Shown piece by piece: positions 32,141 to 44,880 of a stretch of 64,000 nucleotides of DNA; the stretch's first letter is position 1; each line of letters begins with the position of its first letter. A program made the translations under genes and the position numbers. The DNA lies in NCBI GenBank assembly GCA_014155875.1, contig JACEFZ010013283.1, positions 186,685 through 250,684 on the forward strand, written 5' to 3'. A model generated the notes under the pieces. That model did no database searches. It was not told the origin of the DNA and saw nothing but the letters and a program-made list of their open reading frames with translations. This stretch comes from Cepaea nemoralis (lineage: Eukaryota; Mollusca; Gastropoda; Stylommatophora; Helicidae).

Positions 32141-33382
32141 ATAATGACGGAAGCATCAACGCTCAGTGTAAACGAACTATCACATATCACAACCATCAGG
32201 CTAGGTTGATCTACTGTATCTCACAGTAAAGGAAATCCCCTGTCAGATACTGGCGTGGCATTGTGCACATCGCCTATTGAGTGCTAGTTGGCAAATAACA
32301 ACATGGGGCCAGCACCATATACCTACTACATCTTATGGTGTGAAATCGTGCCCTTTACTTACTTAAAACTGAGCGCATGCAGTTTCAAAGAAAATACAAA
32401 ATCAAATATGCTCTATGAAAAGCAATAGTGTAAACAACCAAATAAATCAATCTTTTAAAATATCTAGACAACACTGTAACTTGTGATGGAAGATGTGACA
32501 GAGATAAAGGGGGCGTTTAAATTCTAGAGGATCGACATCACTGCACCTGATGACTAATTACCACCCCCGATCCCAGAAAGAAAACTCGGAACAAATGTCT
32601 CTTTTATGCTGATTAAAGAAACAATCACTGGATACTCAAGAAAACAGCAATGAATTGGCTCACTGAAAAGATAGACGTAGACTGCTCGTGGTACCCCCCC
32701 CCCCCCCCCCCTCCTTTTTTTTTGAGTGAGAAAGACGAATTAAGATATGCATGATAAGCTTGGTGCAAAAGAGCTGCACATGCAAGGTACTTCTCTGACT
32801 TATCCCCTCCGGAAACCCCATTAACTGTTTTAAGAATGCGTGCACTCACTTAAGCTACACAAACATTTACATACAGTTAGAAAAATGAAAGAACCATGAG
32901 TTTAAAATACTACCACTGTGCTTCTTTATTTTTCATGATGATGATGTTTAGCTTAGTTAATATGCTGGTAGTATTCGATGAGAGAATGGTATATGAGCAC
33001 ATGGCAAGTATGAAATATCATATACTGAACTTTAGTTATGCTCAACTGACAAAGCCCTTAGGTCACGCTACCCAGTGAGACAAGTTGCACATTCAGCCTG
33101 TAGAGGATTCCCAATGGGTCCTTACACGAGGATTAGCTGCTCCGTTATGTGAGTGGATTGCTGGCTGCTCGTAACTCCTGTAATGAAACACAACGAGGAT
33201 GTGTACTATCTATCAGTCTACACATCTCAGAACAACTATATGTATACATGAACATATAATTCATAACACATATCTATATATTCACCTAAAATATATCTAA
33301 TTTAGAGCATACATATATATTCACGTAACACTATATAGATGAGTGTTTCTCATCGAAGTTAACATCACTAACTCTCCCTCTT

Positions 33383-33390
<8 letters not shown>
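32141..33390. other. Intron 2 sequence, no gene
   Basis: There is a C run of about 16 at 32695-32711 next to a T run. AT-rich elsewhere. No domain-bearing frame. Confidence 0.5.

Positions 33391-33451
<61 letters not shown>
33389..33451. repeat. (CT)n microsatellite
   Basis: About 60 bases of pure CT preceded by a short C run. Confidence 0.95.
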
Positions 33452-33453
<2 letters not shown>

Positions 33454-35084
33454 GTCTGTCGCAAGAGCTTTAGTCGCACATTCCTGTCGAACATCGAAGG
33501 TCTTCACTGCACCTGTCTTGAAGAATGAATGTCGTAAGTCTTCTGTCTATTCTCATGCAGACATCATCATGCAAACAAGGTGAACTGGTGACATTTCTCC
33601 CTCAAAGTGATTTCACACCAATCTTGGCAGGCATTCAAAGTGTTAGTTCTAATAATCAATGTTATTTTGGCGCTATCAATAGACTACTCACCCTGAGGAA
33701 TTTCTCCTGAGTTATCAGTCTCCAATGTTTGTCAGCCTCATGGAGGACGAATCTCCATGTCTATCCTGTACACGATGTGGCCAAGCACACACGTGGCTTG
33801 GGTAACGTTGGACTTCTCCAAATTATCACATACAACAATAAGAAAACAGTTTTCACTAGTGACTGTAAAGACAAGAGCTGAAACAATAAGTAACAAAGTA
33901 AATCCACAAGTTTGAAGTTTTGAAGAGTAAACAGGAACAGAAACCTAAAGCAGGCCCTTAGAGCAGAAGACAAGCTGATTACAAAATATTTTGATATTAC
34001 CTGAGATTATAGCTAGGATATTCTGCCACTGGACTTTTTACTGAAGTCGACAGAATGAGATGATAACATACCTACAGATAGGTATCCCTTGTATGCTATT
34101 GTATTTTCGTCTGAAATTTTTTTGACAATGCCCGTAGGTTTAAATACTGTTTTAGACCAAAACGCTATTTTCGTTTTCTCTAGTCCTCTGTTTACTTTAT
34201 ATAATTACCTGGACGCATTATTTCCAGTCTTCTTTATCTCCTCTCCTACTTTCACTATGGACTAGTTTCACCAGTCAATCAATTTCAAATGACACCCCAA
34301 CCTGCGACTGAAATATGCTTTCTCCGCATTCAGAGAATTATGACGTAACGTCATACATACATTTCAATCTGATGTTACAACCTCACTTTCCTAGTTTGCC
34401 GGGGTTGTAAGTCGCTTTATCTCCGTGTTGCATGCAGTTTGGTAAGTCAAATCATTGTCTGGCTGAAATTTTCATCTCTCAGTCCGAGCTTATGCGTTAA
34501 CCCGAGCGTCTCGGCATTTTCTCAAGAAGGAATGTCACACCCCATTTTTCCCTTTCCCATGTTGTAGTGGTGGTTACGTATTGAGATTTTCCCACCGTTT
34601 CTAGAAAGCAGATATAGCTTGCTGCTATGCCACGTCTACTAGAGTAAAATTGCGTCATAGAGTTGATAAAGCGAAGCTGCGTGGTGAAATTGTATTTTAT
34701 CTATATGTTCATTACTTTTTTTAGTTTTCCTTATTTTCTTGTAGCATGAGACATAAATCCTGATATTGCTGAGGCGTTTCGTCACAGAACTGCCCGCCGT
34801 AAGCTTCGTACATAGCATAAACTCCGTAGCTCGGATGACGGCACCAAGGGGTCTCGGAGAAAAAAAACCTGCAATTGTGAATTGACTTGACGTCATCCAA
34901 AAATGAACTCACGACCTTCTGAGCATGAGGCAGATGGTTTAACTGATTCAGTACAGAAGGATAATATATCAGCCACGGGTGACACTCATTTAGACAGATG
35001 CAGAAGGACGATATATCGTCATACAATGGTCGTTGTATTATTTGTTTTGTTTCGTAGTGTCGTCAGCAATTTTAATAAGTTAGG
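33452..35084. other. Intron 2 sequence, no gene
   Basis: No repeats longer than a few units and no recognised domain on either strand. Confidence 0.5.
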
Positions 35085-35440
35085 GGGCTGCGTGGTTTCC
35101 AGGTATGGTGTCCGCCTCGAGTGCTGGAGATCCCGGGTTCAAGCCCCGGTGAGGACTGGGATTTTTTTCTCGTGGACTTCTAGTAATAAACATGAGCAGG
35201 ACGTGGAAACTCCTTGGGTGAGCCCAGTCTCAGAGCAATATGTGCCGGCTCTGCAATTATGGAAGCCTCCTTGGATAGCGAGATAATGCCCATGGTCTGC
35301 CCCTGCCTTCCCTTGAGGGCAGACCACGATATCGTTGATCGTTCTATCTTGACCAGCTGAGATGTGGGTGACATTACAACAGTCTAACGTGTCTCGAAAC
35401 CAGAGGAAGGCTAACCTCACTAAAAAATGCCCGCCGGAAG
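35085..35440 (+). mobile_element. tRNA-derived SINE, full-length-like copy
   Basis: The head contains 'tggtttccaggtatggtgtc' (box A region) and a perfect box B GGGTTCAAGCCCC near 35138. This is followed by a body with 'aggacgtggaaactccttgg', 'ctctgcaattatggaagcct' and 'aggctaacctcac'. The body recurs at 35740-36030. The head resembles a tRNA with a long variable region, but the 3' half of a cloverleaf is absent. Confidence 0.7.
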
Positions 35441-35739
35441 TCGGAAGTGTCCGTCCTACGGGTGGCAAACTAAATATTGGCACTACGCATTTACGTCCGA
35501 GTGAAATGTCTCGTCCGAATGTCTCTCGTGCTAGGAACAGCTCTGACTACCTAGTTTCCGAATGCCGTTCTTGTTCGGAACAGCTCTGACTAGGTAGTTT
35601 TCCGAATGTCTGTCGTGCCTGGAACAGCCCTGACGGGCGCTACGACAAGCACATGTCCGAAAACTCGCTGAGTGGATACCGTCTGCAGACCTGTCTGGTT
35701 TGTGCGGGAACGGCCCGGGGCGAACGAAATGCCCAATAT

Positions 35740-36030
35740 ATTGAAGTGAGGAATTAAAGCAGCCATGAGTAGGACGTGACGATTCCCTCGGTGAGCCCAG
35801 TACCAGAGCGTTATGTGTCGGTTCTGCAATTATGGAAGCCACCCAGGATGGCGGAAAATGCTATGGACTGTCCCTGCCTTCATTTGAGGGTTGACCGTGC
35901 AGTCTTCGACTGTTCCAACTCGACCAGCTGGGAGGTGGACGGTACCACAAAAGTTAGAGTCTCCCAGGAATGCTAACCTGGTCAAAAATGTATGCTAAAA
36001 GTCGGATGTGTTGGCCTAAGGGTTTCGACC
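35740..36030 (+). mobile_element. Second copy of the same SINE body
   Basis: 'gagtaggacgtgacgattcc', 'gttctgcaattatggaagcc' and 'aatgctaacctggtcaaaaa' match the copy at 35085-35440. The tRNA-like head is missing. Confidence 0.7.
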
Positions 36031-36298
36031 CAAGGGTGCCTAACCAGACACATCGCAATCACATCTGAAAACACACTCTGGACGAACGCAAAGAAGAAGA
36101 ATAATTTAATTACTTTATGGTAAGAGAAAATCATGCCAAACAATTGTTTATCTATCCAATTACTTTAGTTTATGTTGTGTGATTTCTGCAGCATGTATCT
36201 GACGAGATGCAGCGAAATATGCCAGGCAATAAATCATGCAATCTGATGTTTGTGTTTTCGTTATTAAAATTGGTAAACTATTCTGTTATTCACTATAG

Positions 36299-36497
36299 CC
36301 CAGAAGTCTTATCACTGGTCACGATGTTCTGTAATGATACTGCAGAGCAGCAACTGTACAAGTTCCGCTTTGAGAAGACACGTCGCACAGAAATCGAAGT
36401 CACTTTCCAGAGAGGGATAACATTTGGTGGCAAAGCACATTTCAGCATTGTAAATCCATTTGGAAACACTGGGATAGACACCGAGATGCAGTATGAG
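36299..36497 (+). CDS. Exon 3 of pore-forming-like gene, aerolysin-type module start
   Basis: The acceptor 'ctattctgttattcactatag' ends at 36298 and the donor is GAG|GTAAAC at 36498. Entering one base before a codon boundary, it completes the codon left by exon 2 and ends in phase 0. The 66 codons include 'VTMFCNDTAEQQLYKFRFEK' and 'EIEVTFQRGITFGGKAHF'. An N-x-T motif followed by long amphipathic strands rich in Ser/Thr and alternating hydrophobics is how the insertion-strand region of aerolysin/ETX-MTX2-like proteins usually begins. An upstream AG at 36191 would give a longer exon, but the phase would not fit. This exon is the strongest basis for the family call, together with exon 4. Confidence 0.7.
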
Positions 36498-36499
36498 GT

Positions 36500-36900
36500 A
36501 AACTTGAAAACAGTAATTAAGTGCCATGGGATGATTAATCGTCTTAAACGACCTCCCGTATCTGCTGTGGACTTATATATCGTCGAAATGTTGTAATTGC
36601 ATTATAATACAACATTGACTGCTATAATACTAATAACTTTTAAGTTATAACTGTGACACACACATGTTTCCAACTTTTGGCCATCAATTTTTGTTTAGTC
36701 TATACCTACGCAAAGAATCTATTATTGTAACATGTGAGCAAGCGTTAGAAAAACAAAACCACTAGCAGTAGCAACAGTTGGACACACATTAAACATTAAA
36801 TTATTCTGAAGTGCTAAGCAGCTAGTGAATAATTCATCTTCTTATTCGTTAGGTGTTTCCCTCTGGTGTTGTGGTTGGAGTCTGTAGACCATGAAATAAC
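36500..36900. other. Start of intron 3, no gene
   Basis: AT-rich sequence without recognised repeats or frames. Reading on from exon 3 without splicing meets a stop at about 36594. Confidence 0.5.
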
Positions 36901-36904
36901 TAGT

Positions 36905-37118
36905 CAGGGCCACTAGCAGAGGCAATCATCAGAATGACACACAGGGACTTGGAACTTCATAGGGCCGCTCTTGGTGGAGAGATAATATACATACAGACCT
37001 ACAAGGCACTTGGAATCAACGACTGGCAAGAGAAGGTCCACCAGAGAGACGAATGGAGACGGATTGTATTCTGCAGCAAAGAACCTCAATGGCTCGGAAC
37101 GCTGAAGAAGAAGAAGAA

Positions 37119-37125
<7 letters not shown>
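36905..37125 (+). mobile_element. Composite of short interspersed repeat and non-LTR 3' end
   Basis: 36905-36967 matches 28885-28960. It is joined to a 3' terminus of the element at 30975-31245 ('aaggcacttggaatcaacga', 'gaaggtccaccagagagacg') with the same (GAA) tail. Confidence 0.7.

Positions 37126-37180
<55 letters not shown>
37121..37180. repeat. (AT)n microsatellite
   Basis: About 60 bases of AT directly following the GAA tail of the retroelement fragment. Confidence 0.95.
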
Positions 37181-37183
<3 letters not shown>

Positions 37184-38427
37184 GATTGCCTCGGTTGTTG
37201 GGAATGAACACAAGCCCCGAGGTATCCCTAGCACTCACGTGTATACTAACCCCAGGGGCTGGACAGGTAGATACACTATAACTCTACTACTGACCCCCTT
37301 TAAGTATTATGAGTCTACTAGCCCCTCACAGATTCTAGACCTCTACTATCTACCTTCTACCTAGGGACAATGAACGCTGAGGCATCGTCCGAGAAAACAC
37401 TCAATAACTGTAGAAAAGAACTTGTCAACATAAACAAAGTTTATTCTACCCTAAAGAAACAGGAAGGAATTGAACACCCTGATAGAATACAATCTATTTA
37501 CAATACAGAGGATAGAGTAGAGACAGAATCAGAGATGAGCCATAGTCGTCCCTCAGGCTGAGAGGCAGATTTGCTTTGTGTGTTCCGTCCAGTCGGTCCG
37601 GCACTCACCCGGCTCCCTCCCAGTATGGTTGACTGGAACCTCGGAGACCACTCCGTCCCAAATACTCGGATCAGCAATCAATGGAGTTAACCACTCGGAC
37701 CACAGCTGACTAGATGAACTTCAACTCAGCAATGTCACTATGAGTCACTGGCTAATGACACGAAGACAGCTCTCATGACTCAGCCTGGCTGGGAGACCCT
37801 CTACCCTGAGGTGTCCCCAGGTAAACAATCTTGGCATCCATAGTTTTAACAAAAGACCAACCCTATGGTCATAGACTATAATCGCCTACCCCTGGTTGGG
37901 TAACGTAAAGTTTCTGCAGCAAGTTAAACCAAAGTTCGTACTAATGTCTATAAACTCTGGCAGATGATGTCAAAACAGCTGTACAGTCACGATTGACCTG
38001 ACTCCCTCGGAGTCGAGTCCCACATGATCATCAGGTTTAGTACACAGTGGTGACTGAAACATAATAATGTCACTGTTCGTTGACTCTGCTGACAATCCAG
38101 ATCTGTAGCACACATAAGTCTGATATCAACAATGCAATTGTTCAATGGATCAGTGATGAGCTGAACCTAGTGTACCTGTAAAGTCGGTGTAACGATAATA
38201 CGCCCAACTGGTGTGGTTCTAGTGTTGACCTGGCACTCTTTCAGACGTAGTTACAGCACCTATGTTAGTGCCGACAAGTACTACCTGGTATTTCCGACGT
38301 TTAGGCGGATGTTAACAACGTCAATGGAACTGATGTGCTCCCAGAGCTATGACACTACCCCACCTTGGCAAGTCTCCATGGAACGAGCATATCATCATCT
38401 TTCCACTGTAGTTCAGTCGTTGATTAA
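37181..38427. other. Intron 3 sequence, no gene recognised
   Basis: Moderately GC sequence, with 'ctactgaccccctttaagta' and 'ctagacctctactatctacc' near its start. It may be an unrecognised transposable element interior, but no domain or terminal repeat was found. Confidence 0.4.
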
Positions 38428-38659
38428 CCTACACAGGCATGATAACTTCAGGTTGTGGAACAACCCGTATCAGAAGTACTGTGGCATCATGGTTCATAAG
38501 CAGACCTTGTGGTTCACAATCAAGCATGATGGTTCACAATAATCCTACACAGGCATGATAACTTCAGGTTGTGGAACAACCCGTATCAGAAGTACTGTGG
38601 CATCATGGTTCATAAGCAGATCTTGTGGTTCACAATCAAGCATGATGGTTCACAATAAT
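38428..38659. repeat. 116-bp tandem duplication
   Basis: 'cctacacaggcatgataact' occurs at 38428 and 38544. The two copies are almost identical to 'ggttcacaataat' at the end, differing at 'accttgtgg' versus 'atcttgtgg'. Confidence 0.95.
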
Positions 38660-39361
38660 GCATGGTAGGTTCGTAAAAAGTCACTCGCCCTTACAGACGT
38701 AGTGGTTTCAGAAAACATGCATCCTGGTTCATCAACAGGCAACACCTGAAAGGAAGAGCGGTAGGTGAGAGTATTCGGCACCGACATTGGCCCACATGCA
38801 TCAAATCCCTGAATAAACAGCCTTCAGTAACACTAATTAGTTTTCATCTAATTAGGGCATCATCTCTATATGAGTAGAATTGAAGCATGGGTATCAGTCC
38901 AATGTCAGATGGCCCATAGAACAGCCCGTAGGAAAGATTGCGTTCCGAGAATGTCGAGTCTGATCATATGTCTCTCATACCCATATTCTTATGTTTGCTG
39001 TTGCTAGAATGTGTAGTTGTAATAGTTCCAGTATTTACATAGAAACTAAATCTCAAGGAAAGGAGGTCCCTGGACCCCTCTCTTACATCGTACATATAAT
39101 AATGGTTATCATCTTAATTAATACATTAGATAAAGTAATAACGCATTACCACTTATATGTACAGCTTTCCATTTCGCTAGTGGTGTATCTTTCCCACCTT
39201 GAAGCGAAACTCTTCTTGGTTTACTCTTATCTAGAGGCCAGAAGTCATTCAGGTTAAAATATGTTTTCTCCTACATGTTCAAAGGGGCCAATCCAGTTCT
39301 GGTCTCCTCCCAAGCGGATTAGCCTTGGGCCATGACCGAACGTCACGGCTGGCCTGGGTTG

Positions 39362-39393
<32 letters not shown>

Positions 39394-40858
39394 ACCTCAT
39401 TATCATCAACATCATTATATCATTTTCATCATCATCATTATTACATTATTATCATTACATTACAGTCATCATCGTCATCATTGTATTACATTCATCAGGA
39501 CACTAGGCCATATGTGGTAACAGGAGTGACATGAAATACAAAGTGGGATTTTTCTTAAGACACAACACCAGATGCTTGTAGAACGCGTAATGTATTATGA
39601 GTTGTGCCGTGCTTAGGGCACAAACCAAGATAATGGTGCCATAAGTGATATAGTATACAAAGTGTTGTCATTCGTCAGAGTGCACTAAATGATTATTTAG
39701 TGTTTGGGTTATGCCGAACAGAATCTCTACTGATAGACAGGACATTACAAATCAAAGTTGCCTTCTACCATGAGATTGATTGTTAGCTTATACTCTTCTC
39801 AGCATGTTTCTTTATTCACTCATTCTCAGACATAATATTCATATATATGGATGATCTCTTCACTCAGTCTTCAGACACAATCATATCTATATGGATGACA
39901 AACAAGCATATGTATGTGCTTTACAAGAATACATTCACAGATTCAACAACAATGACATTACAATGAAATCTCATCCTTCATCAGAAATTATAATATTTTC
40001 CTGGATGATAATTAGTAATTCATACTGATGCGATTTTTACAAATGATACATTCACATCTGTTTAATAATAATGAAATCACACACGAATCCCCACAAACAT
40101 GCTCTCAGCAATGACATAGATGTATGTGATCATTGGACATAATCATGAGATTCTCAAAGGATACTTCCTCATGTGTAGCAATAATGAAAATACTCATGGA
40201 TCTCCACCTGCTCTGATAGATTTATGTGATATACTCAATCCACATCCAGGAATTATGAATCCTAACCATTCTAGCATGCTGGTTGACTAAGTATTATTAT
40301 GTGGCACAAATATTAATTCCACATGTTTACAACGTTGAAAATACATTTGACTCACCACATGGGTGCTTTAACCCATCACACACAATTATGATCCCTATAG
40401 GCATCCATTTGGTTCTCATGTGTTCATGAAATACAAGAAAACTACTTGTTTGTTCATGTGCTGATGTCAAAAAATCTACTTGATTAATGTGCGTATGTAA
40501 TTAAAAATACTTGGCTATTACACATTGCACTAATTTATCTTACCAGTGTTTGTACATGTAAACTAGTTTTCTTAAACCTTAAGTTACTCACCACTCCTAA
40601 ATCACCCCTGACTGAGTTGAACTACTTAATAAATATAATGTACAACTATGTCTAATGCTTATAAATTAACTAAGTTGTTTAGCTGGAAGAAAAATAAAAC
40701 TCACTGTAGTTTTCTCCTAATGCACAGTTTATCTATGACTATGATAACTGAATATAATATTATTTAGTTTCGCTAAATTAATTTCTTAAGAACTAACCAC
40801 ATGGTTTACCCACATTTGACTTATCAATTCTTTTAGGGAATTTTTTTTTATTATTTGC
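38660..40858. other. Intron 3 sequence, no gene
   Basis: It contains a short GCC/ACC run (39361-39397) followed by ATC-rich triplets to about 39480, then a long AT-rich stretch. No supported frame. Confidence 0.5.
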
Positions 40859-40859
40859 G

Positions 40860-41092
40860 TATTCTTTACAGGATATCGCTGTCAACACCAGCATCTTTCA
40901 GCTGTATGTTGATTTCTTGGCAAGATTACGCTCAGTAGTTTACCATTGCTTTCTGAGCGGCCGGCTCACATACCCCGTAAGTTACCGATGCGATTCGAAC
41001 CACTGCTGATTCTAACCGTCATCACGTTACCGACGAGAGTATACGAGATTACGGAGAAAAGTCATAACCTCTAAGCCACGAAGCCCGCTTTT
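40860..41092 (-). mobile_element. tRNA-derived SINE, second family, minus strand
   Basis: The reverse complement begins 'gcgggcttcgtggcttagag' (box A-like), has box B 'GTGGTTCGAATCGC', and ends with 'atgctggtgttgacagcgat' and 'atcctgtaaagaat'. The same sequence lies in plus orientation at 46662-46900, nested at about 43128-43300, and in part at 22085-22210. Confidence 0.75.
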
Positions 41093-41094
41093 GT

Positions 41095-41500
41095 GAAATA
41101 GGCTCATAAAATATAGCATTATTTATCTGCATTCTCTTGAATGGCTGTAAACACTATCACTGGTTTCAGGCTTTCGGGCTCAGCGTTGTTCAACTTCGCT
41201 GTAGGCTTCTACTTCTGTTGTCTTTCTCGAATGGATTATATCATTTCGTTTGTAGATGTTGCCGACCATCCGTCAATGCTTCATACCTCGCGTTTTGGCT
41301 CTTGTGTAAAACAGGAAAATGTTTTCATCTGCGCCATCTTTTATATTCTTGATCCAGTCCGTTATTTTCCCGAATTCGCTCCGAGTCGTGATCTGTGCAG
41401 TTTTCAATCTGGGCGGTGTCGATTTACTCTTTTCCCTCCAAGTTGAAATCGTACCGGCGGTGATTGTAGTTTATGTTCTTGTACAATGGGTTTTGATTTG
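41095..41500. other. No gene; probably retroelement body
   Basis: Open frames on the plus strand here lie antisense to the degenerate RTE element that follows and have no recognised motif. Confidence 0.4.
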
Positions 41501-42600
41501 AGGAGATCTTGACAGCTAGTAACGGCTTGTGAGGACAGTATACCACGGTCACTTTACATTTATTTACTATTTCTTTATTTATTCTATTCTATTCTTCTTT
41601 ATCTTGCTTTTTCTTTCTTTTTTCGTCCATCATCTGCACAATTTCTACTGTCATCCGTTTAGATTTTGCAATTCTATGTTTAGGATTAATAATTTCACTT
41701 GAAGCCTATTGGATTGATTCCCGCAAGATGCCCCATTGTTCATTAATAGTCTGTATTATCTCCAAGACATTATATCTGTTCTTTACAGTAGCATTGTACT
41801 TTTCTCTAATGTTTTTTTTTCTGCTATAAGTAATGCTAGATCTAACTGAATGTTCTTTGAGGTTTTCTTTATGTTTTAAGTCTTAACCTCGTCTTTCCTA
41901 TAACTGGCACATGGTCACTATGCCCATCTGCTCCTGGTCTAGTTTTTTGCTCCTACTAAACTGCTTCTGAATCTCTTTGATATCAGTATGTAGTCAATTT
42001 GATTGTGAATATTATTTCTAGTGCTTTCCATGTATATAATCGTCGAGGATGTTGTTTAAACCATGTATCACCTATAACTATTTCACGGTATTCTGCCCAT
42101 GTTATTAATCTATCACCTCTCTCATTCTTCACACCTAGATGATAGCCACCAGTCACACCACTCACCTTTTCGTTGCCTGCTTTGGCCGAATATGACAGCT
42201 GATTTCAAACATTTTACACTTGTTCCGACCATGTCTAATTCGTTATAAAAAGTATATCTATATCTTCTTCCTTACAGTCTGCTGTTGGTGCAGACTGTTA
42301 ATATCCAGTGGTTTGCCATAGGGTTTCACTAATAAAACGCTATCTGAGATTGTCCAAAATCCTTTAACTGACTTAGCACACACTTGATCAAAAATTTATT
42401 CAACTCCCCTTTTGTAGTCCTTACCTCCGAGTAAATAATTCTATATTTATCTAAATATTGTTACCCCGCTCCTGGCCATCATATTTCACTAATCCCTAAT
42501 ATATTTATCTTCATTCTTTCCATCTCTCTCTTGATATTATCTAATTTCCAATCTCGCTGAGTGTTCTGACATTCCATGTACTAACACCAAGAGTATTTTC
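41500..42600 (-). pseudogene. RTE-type endonuclease domain remnant, minus strand
   Basis: The minus-strand reading gives 'GVSTWNVRTLSEIG' (about 42588), 'NIKREMERMKINILGISEI' (about 42530), 'VKNERGDRLITWAEYREIVI' and 'DTWFKQHPRRLYTWKALEI' (about 42120-42000). These are the WNVRTL, GISE, NxRGxRL and TWFxQHxxRxYTW blocks of RTE endonucleases in correct order. The nicking enzyme would start target-primed reverse transcription. Many stops and shifts make it inactive. It is in antisense to the host gene within intron 3. Confidence 0.85.
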
Positions 42601-43032
42601 AACATTTACTTTGCATACAGTTGCCTGATGACGATCGGACATCACCTGTACCACACGATGCTCCCTACCGGACTAGGAGACTACACTGTAATCCCAATTA
42701 ACGTCGTCATCTTTATCAATATTATTTCGAAGCATGATTATCTTAGGAAAATACAGTGGTGGTTTTCCCTTGCCTTCCGCCTGTTTGTGTATGGTTGGAC
42801 TTCACTAGCCTTTGTCTAAAGTGACAGACCCTACAAGGCAGTGGGGGGGGGGGGGGAGCTTATATATGGCGTCTCTTACCCGCCTATGGCCACGTCTTAG
42901 AGTTTTGAGATATTTTATACATATAGCTGTCCCATCAACTAACTCGCCTCCTCTCAGTGACCACCGCCTGTGTTAGTCTACGGCTGCTTATTCAACACAT
43001 TCACAGCTAACCCCTAGACAAATTATCTAGAG

Positions 43033-43559
43033 CAGTGGTTCTCAACTGCTGGGGAATTTCCCCCCCCCCTCCCCGGGGAGTGGGGATTTTAGGGTTTCTG
43101 GGGGGAGGGGGGAATTAAGATTTGTTGGGTTGCATATCACTTACAGGACGTTGCAGTCAACATCAGCATTTTTCAGCCGCTGTTGATGTACTAGGCAAGA
43201 TTACGCTCAGTAGTTTGCCACTGCTCACATACCTCATAAGTTACCAACGCGGCGAGAACCGCTACCGATTCTTGCACAGGTTACGTTACTCACTAGAATA
43301 TATGCGTTAATACAAGAACTGATTGCTTTATATTGTTTTACCCTCCATACTTTACGGTTCTGTACTTCTTGCCCTTCTGAAATTCGTTTTATAACGTAAG
43401 TAGACCCACAAATCACGTTTTATGTGGACGTCTAGACCTGTTCTAGTATGTGTTATTAAATTTAGCTTCCATTATTACGTATACTGTGTAGGGGCAGGAG
43501 ATGCCATTCTGAACATATGGTGATGGGGTGCATGAGCCAAAAGAAGTTGAGAACCACTG
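43033..43559. mobile_element. hAT-type MITE with nested SINE
   Basis: The ends CAGTGGTTCTCAACTGC and the complement of GTTGAGAACCACTG match the element at 24756-25157, as does the interior ('ataacgtaagtagacccaca', 'gtgttattaaatttagcttc'). The flanks are ATCTAGAG (43025-43032) and ATCTAGTA (43560-43567). A minus-strand SINE (about 43128-43300) interrupts it where the other copy is continuous. Confidence 0.9.
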
Positions 43560-43969
43560 ATCTAGTAGAGGCCACTTCCCCATCCGCCTCCCGGTGGACG
43601 CGCCTAGTAGTAGGACATGCTCCTACCCCAGGCAATTTATCTACATTACTGTAATAGAAAACTTTTAAACAAACTGTTTGGCAAACACAACTGAAGTCAC
43701 ACATCTGATGACTTTTAGTGTATGTACTCAAACATGTCTTCAAACTATAAGAGAGAAACTGAGGACGGCACAGCTGCTGGAAGTTTTGGTCTATTTTCGT
43801 AGTTACAAAATTAAGATATTGTTTATGATTAAGAGACCCAGGAGTGTCTTTTTTTTAATGGGCTTTAGTTTGCTTTGAACTCAAGTGTACATAAGCCTAC
43901 CTCAGCATCAGCCCACCAGATGTTTAAGAATTAATGCTCTTATCCGTTCGGTCAAGCTGACCTCCAGAA

Positions 43970-44245
43970 AGAGTAATGGAATCTTGAAAGAAGTCAACTA
44001 ACAGTGAGAACTGGTTACTTGCATGCGAAGGCAATTCACAATCTTTGGGCATGTCATGAGAGAGGATAGCTGGAGTATGTCACCATAATGGGAGATTTGA
44101 GGAGGAAGAGACAAGGGAAGAGCAAGAGAGATGTTTTACAGTTTGACATCATTGCATGGAGGAACATCATTATGAAAAATAATTGGCAATATACGAGGCA
44201 GAAAGCTGTGGATGGACATGATGACAAACACCACATGGCAGGTAC
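43970..44245 (+). pseudogene. RTE-like ORF2 C-terminal remnant (copy B)
   Basis: Partner of 3325-3615. It is decayed further, with 'RRKRQGKSK' and 'WRNIIMKNNWQYTRQKAVDG' still readable. It lies in intron 3 just before exon 4. Confidence 0.6.
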
Positions 44246-44496
44246 TATAAAAAATGAGAAGGTACATCGTTCCTTGCTTCAACAAAAAAGCAAGCCTATA
44301 AGAACCCTATTTGTGACATAAATATAGTACATATTAATTATCTAATAATAGATAAGAGAAGTAACGGCTGCAGCAGGATGTAACAATACAAAATAAAGAC
44401 ACTTAGGTACGTGTACCTCCTGAGGAAAAGTGTTAATATTCTAGAAATGACTCATGCCATTCGTGACTAAGTTTCTTGTATAACCATCTTATTCAG

Positions 44497-44880
44497 GTGA
44501 CAAAACGTGACGGCCAAAGATTTGCGGAGTCTATGCTTATGGAGGCCACAAGTGACATCGCTGTTGGGCCAAAAAGTTGCTACACAGCTAACGTCCAGCT
44601 GGAGGAGAGACCTCTACATGCCACTTTCAAAATCATCTCGCGCATGTCTTTGCCACAAGGTCGTGCCCCTATATACATCAAAAGAAAGTCAGATGGACAG
44701 AAGGTGTTTGTGTATTATGTTAATAATCTTATAGACACATTCATGGACTCAGTTCCCTGTGCACAGATTGTGAAAGCGGAGGATGGGTCCGTGATTGCAG
44801 ACGAAATGGACTTTGTTATTGAGGGTATTATCAAAGGCATACTTGCGTGCAATCATAAAATTGCACTAATAAGGCAATGA
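44497..44880 (+). CDS. Exon 4 (terminal) of pore-forming-like gene, C-terminally truncated
   Basis: The acceptor 'taaccatcttattcag' ends at 44496. The exon starts in phase 0, matching exon 3, and has 127 codons before TGA at 44878-44880. It includes 'DIAVGPKSCYTANVQLEERP' and 'GQKVFVYYVNNLIDTF'. The glycine-proline turn followed by a long strand corresponds to the second half of an aerolysin-like beta module. Compared with the paralogue at 3848-4315, about 15 of 124 residues differ, many conservatively. One extra G near 44871 shifts the frame and removes about 28 C-terminal residues. The AATAAA present in the paralogue is also missing. Confidence 0.65.
   Translation: MTKRDGQRFAESMLMEATSDIAVGPKSCYTANVQLEERPLHATFKIISRMSLPQGRAPIYIKRKSDGQKVFVYYVNNLIDTFMDSVPCAQIVKAEDGSVIADEMDFVIEGIIKGILACNHKIALIRQ

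Noticed and set aside
35098..35160. A genuine tRNA gene
   Set aside because: Box A and box B are good, but no paired acceptor stem or 3' half is visible and the body continues into repeated sequence. The same applies to 7990-8076 and 46667-46760.
34903..35286. 127-codon plus-strand frame
   Set aside because: Its second half is the tRNA-derived SINE, including the box B sequence, and the first half shows no domain.
36191..36497. Longer version of exon 3 using the acceptor near 36191
   Set aside because: It would enter in a phase that does not match the donor of exon 2, and the intervening part has no similarity to the family pattern.
41137..41501. Overlapping plus-strand frames of 60-101 codons as a small gene
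   Set aside because: They have no recognised motif and sit beside an antisense degenerate RTE endonuclease. The composition is not convincing.
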